Assembly (NCBI RefSeq): GCF_014633365.1
Contig: NC_068338.1
Span: 20,904,616 to 20,968,615 of the forward strand
DNA from: Diospyros lotus
Taxonomy: Eukaryota > Streptophyta > Magnoliopsida > Ericales > Ebenaceae
Direction of reading: 5' to 3'
DNA length: 64,000 nt
In this document: one piece after another, positions 57,050-64,000 of the stretch
Position numbering within the stretch: position 1 is the first letter of the stretch
Layout of the letters: each line of letters begins with the position of its first letter
Notes under the pieces: model-generated
Seen by the model: the letters and a program-made list of their open reading frames with translations, nothing else
What the model was told of the DNA's origin: nothing
The model's database searches: none
Position numbers and translations under genes: made by a program

Positions 57050-57951
57050 ACATCTCTCCCAGGGTGTTTCCTCTTACATCGAGGACACTTCCCGTCATCC
57101 CTTGGTTGAGTCGTCGGACTGCCTAGTTTACCGCTCTTACTTCCTTCCTCTGTCTTGATGATCTTGGCTCGTGTCAGATTTCTCTCAATGGTCAAAGCTC
57201 GGTGCAATGCTTCTTTGTAAGTTTCAACGTCCCATCCACTTAAAACTTGCTGGAGATGTTCTTGTAGTCCTGAAACAAACTTTTGTGCCTTCTGACTCTC
57301 GTCAGTCTCGTACATGGGTACGTACTTAATCAGTTGAATGAACCGATTATCGTATTGACTCACAGACATTTCTCCCGTCTGCTTGAGCCTCATAAACTCC
57401 CAAATTCTTTCTTCCTTCCAACTCTTGGAAAAATACTTGGTGTTAAACTCCTCCTTGAATCCCGCCCAAGTATACATTGGTGCATCCTCATTCTCAGCTT
57501 CACGCTCCTGTTGAGACCTTGTTAATGATCGTTCGGTAGACTGCCACCACCGACCTGCTTCTTCTTCCAGTGTGTAGGTTGCACACCTCACCTTCTCCTC
57601 TTCACTGCATTGGAGATGTTGAAGTAGTTTCTCGGTCTGCTCCAGCCAATACTCGGCTGAGCTAGGATCATCGCCTGTCCTTCCTTTGAACACAGGGGGT
57701 CTCAAATGTCGGTATCGCTCCAAAGCTGTGGTCGTGTGCCGCGTAGGCTCCTCTCGACTCACGTATGTTAGCATATTTTCTAAAAATCGCTCCATTCGCT
57801 CAAATCGGTCCTCACTGGAGCTCGATTCCCCGACGTATCTTCTGTTCCCTCCTGAGTGATTCCTGCGATCATCCTGATCTTCGAGATTATTTCCTTCTCT
57901 TCTTCCACTTACGTCATGAGCTGCGTCCCGTAGCCTTCGTGTATTCACCAT
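57050..57951 (-). CDS. Chromovirus gag (capsid part)
   Basis: Forms the virus-like particle that packages element RNA. The start is chosen at 57951 ([10 protein letters not shown]), a basic opening usual for this family; an upstream in-frame ATG at 58038 would add 29 residues of leader-like sequence. The retrotrans_gag domain lies at about residues 80-200: [39 protein letters not shown], and [15 protein letters not shown]. The frame runs on to 56836, but after [12 protein letters not shown] (near 57070) the reading is out of register with the zinc knuckles, which continue in the ORF ending at 55484. A one-base loss or a -1 frameshift site near 57050-57070 would explain this. Confidence 0.9.
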
Positions 57952-58147
57952 CTGAAGTGAATCACGGAAATAGATTATACTCAAGACAAGATTGTTTCTA
58001 TACAATGGGGACAGTTTTATTTCTTTATAATATCCCACAAACAGAACAACTTAGTACAACCGAAAAGGAGAATAGACATAACATCTTATTTTATTTTATA
58101 TTATATTTACATATCGCTTCGTCCAACAACTATCTCTTCGGCCCTAC

Positions 58148-58630
58148 TCAGTAGTTCTTCGGCCTCCAGACCCATGACTCCTTGTGGTCCCCGTCACTGT
58201 CGGATGCTACCGGGGGTCCTTCGTCATCATCTTGGACTTCCTGAGATTCCTCATCTGATTCCTCATCAGAGCTAATATCTATGACCTCATCCGCGAGATT
58301 TGCAGCAATCTCTGCCTGTTCCTCCTCATCCATAACGTCCCCGAGTAGATCCTGATGCTCGTTCTGCATTCTTGCGCAGAATTCACGTAGAGAGTCGTCT
58401 TCCCAGTCCTGCCACAACCATTGCGCAAAAGTCTTCCATTCCCCCTCCAGCTGGTCAATAAGAAATCCGATCTGAAACTCTGATAAATCTACCATCTGTC
58501 GGTAACTAGGGGGCACATCATCAATAATTTCCTCCATTGCAAGCAGAAACACATTCATGTCCTCATTTTGCGGGTTTCCTCGAGCTTCGATCCTATTTGC
58601 CCAATGTGACAGCAGTACTTGATCCACCAT
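58148..58630 (-). CDS. Extra ORF upstream of gag, acidic protein with SUMO-interacting motif
   Basis: An intact 160-codon ORF between the primer site and gag, on the element's sense strand, ending about 200 bp before the gag ATG. It begins MVDQVLLSHWANRIEARG. The N-terminal half looks helical (VFLLAMEEIIDDVPPSYRQ, FLIDQLEGEWKTFAQWLWQD), and residues 100-150 are strongly acidic. Residues 116-124 read VIDISSDEE followed by further acidic residues, matching the hydrophobic-acidic SUMO-interacting motif consensus. No domain is recognised and no role is established. Chromoviruses normally begin with gag, so this is an accessory ORF. Its freedom from stops in an element with two gag-pol lesions argues for a coding past but is not proof. 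Confidence 0.72.
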   Translation of the reverse strand: MVDQVLLSHWANRIEARGNPQNEDMNVFLLAMEEIIDDVPPSYRQMVDLSEFQIGFLIDQLEGEWKTFAQWLWQDWEDDSLREFCARMQNEHQDLLGDVMDEEEQAEIAANLADEVIDISSDEESDEESQEVQDDDEGPPVASDSDGDHKESWVWRPKNY

Positions 58631-58792
58631 TTTCTACTAATAATACACAAAGATTTTTCTCAGAAACCTCAAACAAGTGTTTCCTAAAGTTTTCATATGA
58701 CACCTAGAATCCATATTCCTGTTCTAAGTTAACAAACCTAACCGTGCTAAGTTCAATAACCTAGCCTAATCATCCTAGGGTTTTAACCTAGG

Positions 58793-58804
58793 GCTCTGAT
58801 ACCA
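58793..58804 (-). other. Primer binding site (initiator Met tRNA), chromovirus
   Basis: The minus strand reads TGGTATCAGAGC, two bases after the 5' LTR end (GTTACA at 58807). Confidence 0.92.
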
Positions 58805-58806
58805 AT

Positions 58807-61254
58807 TGTAACACCCCGCCCTATACAGGCATGTCACTATAAGGAAATTCCCGGGGTTTCTTTTTTTTTGATACCCGCGGCGCCTGTGAGCACAATCTTC
58901 ACATGCAGATGAAACACCCGTCGTAAAACTACATCCGGCTCCCGCGGTGATCAAAAGAACCACTCCTCATGCAGATATATACCCCGAGAGTTCCAGTCTT
59001 ACTCATTTAGCTAGAAATAACAAATCTTAACTGAACGAGATAAAATAAACACAGCGGAATACTTAATTAATCAAAATGACGTGGCCCACCACGTGTTACA
59101 CACAAAATGATCCCATACCGATATGTGTATACAACATTGATACTAACAATTACAACACCGTCAAGCGATTGCTCATACATACAACATTATAAATACTAGT
59201 GTTTCCAGAATAATACAACAATTATCAAATAAACACCACAGATTCACCGGCCGTGTCCTCGACCTCGCAGCTGTCCCTGACTGGAACGTTGAATGTTCCA
59301 GGGGCATAACCCATGTTAGATGATAAACCATCTAAGTGAAGGCATGAAACAGATATACAATGCATAAAGACATACGAGCATGGCATACTATACGACAACA
59401 TGCAAGACACATCTAACTCGAGATATCACCTTGACATACTTAATCCCTCGAATATCCCACTGAGCCACACGTTCACCTGGTCCAACGTTAATCCCTCGAG
59501 TGCACCGTCGTGACACCCGTTCACCTGGTTTAACATTATTCCCTCGAGTGCCCCAGTGTGACACCCGTTCACCTGGATTAACATTGTCCCAATCTCAAAT
59601 AGACCCCTTACCGCCCCATATGGACCCAACGATGCAATTAGACTTGACCCTATATGATATGAAAATTTACACGCCATGCACCAATACTTTTAAAAATAAA
59701 CAGTTAATGCAATATTGACACAACGAATGTAAGTAAATGCCTTGTAAAATAAGCTAAGTCTAGGAGCGTACAAATACTCACAAGAACTCACCAAAAGCAC
59801 TTTAAGACACTTTCGAGTCAAGATAAGGCTAAAATCAAACCACTCACCTTAATTCGGAAAAGTCCGGATTTTGCCTCGAAAAACGTGCCACACCTCAAAA
59901 ATTGTGTAATTCTTCTTCCAATGACCCAATTGATTCCTATTTCACCATTTAAGACCTTTGGAATCAATATTTCTATTTTTCCATAATTTTTCTATTTTTA
60001 TTTATTTTTCAAACATTTCTATCTTCGGAAATTCATTAAAAATACCTAACATCAATTTTCACAAAATATTTTTCCATGATAATTCTTAAAATAATTTTAC
60101 CTAAATTCTGAAATTAAAATCAAAGAAAAACCATACCTCACGCGCCACCCAGAGGTCCCGCGAGTGGCTGCCACGCGCCGCCGCACAGTCTTCTTCTCCG
60201 GTCGTCTTCTCCGATTCCGGCGATGTCCAATGCCCTAAATTCTTATAGGGGCTTGTAGAGCTCTTCAATGCGACCTCAATGGTGCCCTTAATCGTCGGAA
60301 AAAGTGGCCGGAGGTGGGTTTAAAACCCAGTTGCAGGTCGCGGCGGCGGTGGTTCGATTTTCCGGCCAAGCTTCCAAAATCTCTCCAAATCTACACCAAA
60401 CGCTCCCAAATGCTCCAGAAATGATCTTCTCAACCCAAGGAACAAAAGCCCCTTATCCCTCAAGCTCGATTCAAGCAAAAACACAAGAAATTTGAGCGAT
60501 TTCGTTTTTGAACCCTCGGCCGAAAACCTCCTTTTATACTCGTTTTTTACCCGATTCCCTACCATATCCGGCTCATCCTTATCCCTTAAACCCATATCCA
60601 AACTCTAAACCAATCGAGAAGCCCCAGAACGCGAGCCTAAGCCCTCAAAAGATTCGGCCAAATCGGAAATTTTTCCGCCATTAAAACCGATCACCTCAAT
60701 GCATTTTCCTGCCAATGGTAAGCCCCTACAGCTTCATCATTGCCTGAAGCTAGTCTAGCACCTCCCAGGCGACCTTCCCGACGTCCAGAGGCGGCTGGCC
60801 GGCGACCCATGTGCGGCGGTCGCGTTCACACCTTGGAAGTTTTGAAATTTTGCAGTTTAGCCCCTAGTTAATTTTTAATTGCATTTTCTCTTAACCCTAA
60901 ACACCCTTGAACTATCCAACACTTTCACAACAGCCCTCAAGTTCTATATTTTCCATTTCCTTTTGGAATTTCTGAAAAATTCGTCGATTCGTCCTCCCTC
61001 TGATATTTTGCAAAATTTGCACTTTTGCCCGAACTCTCATAATTGCGTGCTTTTGACTTCAAACCTTTAAAAATCCCTGATTTTTATCAAATATCGTCTA
61101 ACTGTGCCATTTCTTGTTAATTGGCTCATCTTAACTTAGTCACTCTTCTTTCGTTTAAGTTTTAAATATCGCACTTAGGCCCGAAACTTTGCTAAATATC
61201 ATTTTTGACCCATATCTTCAAAAATTCTCTTATTATTTAATACCGGGTATTACA
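58807..61254 (-). repeat. Chromovirus 5' LTR
   Basis: 2448 bp, the same length as the 3' LTR. It drives element transcription. Differences from the 3' LTR seen by eye include positions near 58816, 59147, 59163, 59465-59467, 60035, 60102, 60548, 60741, 61062 and 61144. Confidence 0.95.
60531..60539 (-). promoter_or_regulatory. Putative chromovirus TATA box
   Basis: The minus strand reads GTATAAAAG, about 715 bp into the 5' LTR. It is identical in the other LTR at 52696-52704. Confidence 0.6.
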
Positions 61255-61259
61255 TCCAA

Positions 61260-63080
61260 CAAATCAAATTAATAGAACTACCGCTTTCCGTAAGAATAAG
61301 ATCAATTGGGTGGTTTGTAATTACAACAAAGATAACTAGAGGATCATCATGGGGTATAAACACATTCCCCTAGTCCGCATGAGTGAAAGTTATAGGCTCC
61401 TCATTAAACTCCATTTGAGCCACTGAATCCACATGAAGAGCCTAACACGTATATGATTTCCTTGTTGATAAATAGTCGCCAACCAAATTTTCCCCACCAG
61501 AAATAACATGGATGTGCTTTTTGTATTAGCTCATTACCTGTAGGGGTGCAAAAGTTTCTCCCCCTTGGGGCCTTCTTTGTTGTTGTTGTTGCTGAGTATT
61601 ATCACCACCTTGGGGTCCTTCTCTCCATGGGTTCCAGTCCACTATTGGAGGCCTATCTGGTTGTTGCAAATTGACAAAGTGCAGCCTCCCTTGCAGTTCT
61701 TGGATAAACCTAGGCCGATCTAGGAGGAACGGATCCAGTTTACCTTCTCTAGCCAACCACTCAATCTGATCATGAAGGGAGCGACAGTCTTATGTTGTGT
61801 GGCCCACACACTAATGAAACTAGCAAAATGACTATAAATTCCTACCGATTGGTTTATCAAAAGGTGGAGCAAAGCTAATAATGCCAGTATGTGCCACATA
61901 TGAGAGGATGGTTGCGCGAGAATTAGAGAGAGGGATGTAAGTCTGGAACCTAGCCAAGGGTGGTGCATACGCCTGGAGCCTAGGTCCGCTATAGTCATAA
62001 GACCTATGGGCCTTTACATCACGTTAGCTAAACCCCTCACTAGTTGGTCACCCTCTTTTCTTTGTCCTCTCATTAGGCTGCTCTGGTAAGAACTCACAAG
62101 TGTGCAAATTATCCAGCTATACCACATATCTGTTGGCTCGAGCAAATAAATTAGCTAATGTGTCTTGTTGATTGAGAGCTAGGGACTCCTTTAATGGCAG
62201 AATAATGGTCCTCTATAGAAAAATCGATACTACCATACCAACTGGAAAGTCTTGGACCTCCAGGATAGCATTTCAAAAGTGGTTAATGCACTTCCTCAAT
62301 GTCTCCTTGGGCCTTTGGCAAATGCTAAGAAGGAAAGTGGGGTTCTTTTTTCTCAAGGCATTAGTTGCAAAAACTGCAATAAACTCCGCACATAGCTGCT
62401 CATATGATGTGATGTAGTCGAATGGAAGCTCACTAAACCAAGCATAAGCATACTCAATCAAAGATTGAGGGAAAACCAGGCATATGGTGGCATTAATCCA
62501 CTTATGTAAATAGGTCAGGGATTCAGACCACCATGTATGGAGAATATGATCTTCTCTCACAATAAACTCGAGCAACCGTGGGAGCTTAAACTTGGGAGGA
62601 AGCGCATGACTCAATATATCCCTGGAGAATGGGACTCTCTACTGCTTCTTATCACTATGCATTGTCCCTGCATTTTTCGCTCAAAAACTTCCTCATTCAG
62701 CTTCTTAATTTTTGAACTCCAAGAAGATGGAAGGGCTCCAAGATTAGATTTCTGTGGTAGCCTCCGCACATTTTTAATGAAGATGGTGCTTCCCACTGTC
62801 TCTTCTTGTGTAATTGTTTTTCTTGTGTTCCAATGCCTTTTAGCATATAACTTTTAAGGCATAGGAATATGCATCTGTGATCTTGGAGGGGCCACTGTTG
62901 GTTGTGATGAATGTTGCAACAGAGGTACTGGAGTCTACCTAAGGGAGGCACTAATCTGAATTCTCCCTGAGGCAGAAAAAAACCTAGGGATATGAGCCTT
63001 TTAGGAGTTGGTAAAAGTGCATGCATTAATTTTGATAAATATTTTAGTGCCTTAGACTTTTCTTCATCACTCCTCCTCAA
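61260..63080 (-). pseudogene. Tat gag and protease start, broken
   Basis: The gag domain is clearest at 62614-62273: WINATICLVFPQSLIEYAY, then AWFSELPFDYITSYEQL and AEFIAVFATNALRKK, matching the Tat gag pattern W....C..FP..L...A..W...LP...I.SF..L...F...F. Sequence at 61998-61526 includes FIQELQGRLHFVN and a Gln-rich run. Toward 61260 the protease begins (DDPLVIFVVI, then ILTESGSSINLI). The catalytic Asp appears as Glu (relatives have DNGSS). The chromovirus interrupts a few codons later; the protease resumes at 50966. 62.7-63.5 kb is leader or gag start in several broken frames. Confidence 0.78.
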
Positions 63081-63510
63081 GTCCTCATATCTCTACTCTA
63101 ACTTCTAAAACTCAACAAGAGATATAGTAGATAACCTCCTAACCCCAAAGGTTCTTGGTGCATCTGCCTAGACCTGATCACCTTCTGCATCCTGTGGTTG
63201 GTCAAGCTCAATAACCCATCTAAAAGTATGCCCTCGTTGTTTGAAGGGCTTCTTGGGGCATACAGAGATTGGGCACGTAGGGGAGACATGCATGGGTGAT
63301 GATTGCTTGATGGACTAGCCTTGCTCTAGTAAATCGCTCAGCTCCCTTGTCTTCTTTGCAGTGTTGCAGGCTTATGACTCGTGATCTTAGGGAAATAGCT
63401 GAAGGACACTCCCAGTAGCAACCTTTCATTATCTGGGGAGACTAGTATATGTGTCCTCAGGCTGAGATGCCCTTACTTTCCTCTCCATTTGAGAGACTTT
63501 TTGTTCATTT

Positions 63511-63528
63511 CCCACCGACTGCACCAAA
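63511..63528 (-). other. Putative Tat primer-site region
   Basis: The minus strand reads TTTGGTGCAGTCGGTGGG. This resembles the TTGGCGCCGTCTGTGGG signature that follows the 5' LTR in many plant Tat/Ogre elements. The LTR would then end near 63531. Confidence 0.5.
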
Positions 63529-63530
63529 TT

Positions 63531-64000
63531 ATTGTTGCTATAATACAATAATTAAATTTATATGTCCCAGGAAATAGCTCGACATAACCTATTAAGGAAG
63601 TCAGGAATAAGGTCTATGCTAACAAGGGATGCTAGCAGGCGCCTGGAAGGAGGATGGCTCAATTCGCCATCCTGGAAAGTAGAATTGAAAGGGCCAAGCT
63701 CGATTCATTTATTGGGAGAGATAAAAAGGATGCCCTGAGTCTTCAAATGGGTGTTGGGCTGAAGGGTCTATGGGAGGTTGGATCCCCGAAGACTTGGGTC
63801 TTTAGTAGTGAGTCTTTAGATGAAAAGGTTTCGGGAAAGTTAGGTGAGTCTCCAGGAGGTGCTATGCCTTGAGGTCTCCAGATGAGTCTGCGACACAAGC
63901 ATAGTTACAAGGCACATGGGGAACTCTCTGGTGCGGGCCCTCCGATGCCAAAGTCAACTGATGCCATGATATAGAGTGAAGTATGAATGTATGTTGTATG
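63531..64000 (-). repeat. 5' LTR of the Tat element, continues past window end
   Basis: The last 410 bp align with 35980-36395. GAAGACT / GAGTCTTTAG-type words are present here too (63740-63880). Only the U5/R side is inside the window; the promoter would lie beyond 64000. Confidence 0.65.

Larger units (their letters stand above)
50972..61254 (-). mobile_element. Nearly complete Ty3 chromovirus (Tekay/Del-like), TSD TCCAA
   Basis: 10,283 bp, flanked by perfect TCCAA duplications (50967-50971, 61255-61259). Two 2448-bp LTRs differ at about 16 positions by eye (about 0.65 percent), 13 of them transitions. On the minus strand the order is LTR, Met-tRNA primer site, an extra 160-aa ORF, gag, protease, RT, RNase H, integrase, C-terminal chromodomain, polypurine tract, LTR. 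Only two lesions were seen in gag-pol: one frameshift in the zinc-knuckle region (near 57050) and one in-frame TAG between RT and RNase H (55484). It inserted into the Tat protease gene just after the active-site codon. Confidence 0.95.
35910..64000 (-). mobile_element. Tat-type Ty3 retrotransposon, heavily nested, 5' end beyond window
   Basis: Minus-strand element: 5' LTR from 63531 past the window end, primer-site region 63511-63528, gag about 62.9-61.5 kb, and protease split by the chromovirus (61.45-61.26 and 50.97-50.55 kb). RT is at 50.30-49.55, RNase H 49.5-49.1, archaeal-type RNase H 49.1-48.8, integrase 48.75-47.98 and 42.52-42.4, an antisense ORF at 39.1-40.3, and 3' LTR at 35.97-37.25. 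The second RNase H and the antisense ORF between integrase and 3' LTR are hallmarks of the Tat lineage. Frameshifts and stops are frequent; the element is dead. Confidence 0.72.

Overview
This window reads as plant nuclear DNA made almost entirely of transposable elements. The evidence is Ty3 elements with a chromodomain integrase, a Tat-type Ty3 element with a second (archaeal-type) RNase H, Ty1/copia elements, an L1-type LINE with a zf-RVT tail, initiator-Met primer sites (TGGTATCAGAGC), and a captured LOB-domain (LBD) gene, a family found only in plants. I see no intact host gene, rRNA, tRNA or CRISPR array. The species cannot be named from the sequence.

Layout. 1-6.95 kb: a decayed LINE on the minus strand, split by a 1.6 kb insertion (1179-2795). 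7-9.27 kb: non-coding sequence plus a second LINE scrap. 9.27-15.13 kb: a plus-strand LTR element with no gag-pol, carrying an antisense LBD pseudogene with its apparent upstream region. 15.3-19.0 kb: two further LTRs in opposite orientations. 19.0-21.2 kb: AT-rich, featureless. 21.2-34.1 kb: a nest of solo LTRs. The outer one (TSD CAACC) was hit by a copia solo LTR (TSD ATATT) and by a minus-strand LTR, which itself received two more solo LTRs (one TSD TTATG, one TAACA/TAACC). 34.2-35.9 kb: a relative of the insertion in the LINE.

35.9-64 kb: one large minus-strand Tat-type Ty3 element. Its 3' LTR is at 35.97-37.25 kb and its 5' LTR runs off the right edge. It keeps remnants of gag, protease, RT, RNase H, archaeal-type RNase H and integrase, and an antisense ORF between integrase and 3' LTR. 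Inside it sit a copia-like solo LTR (37360-39095, TSD TGTTA), a defective copia element (42517-47978) and a young, nearly complete chromovirus (50972-61254, TSD TCCAA). The chromovirus has 2448-bp LTRs differing at about 16 sites by eye, and an additional intact 160-aa ORF ahead of gag with a textbook SUMO-interacting motif.

The most unusual signal crosses element families. Several unrelated LTRs and non-coding elements each carry a private, irregular array of a short palindrome-like word: TTTCGAAA, TATCCGGATA, ACTCGATTG, GTCGAC, GAAGACTCTTC, GAGTCGACTC. Most have a central CpG, and many variants are what deamination of that CpG would give. All boundaries and counts were read by eye; figures marked approximate should be recomputed.
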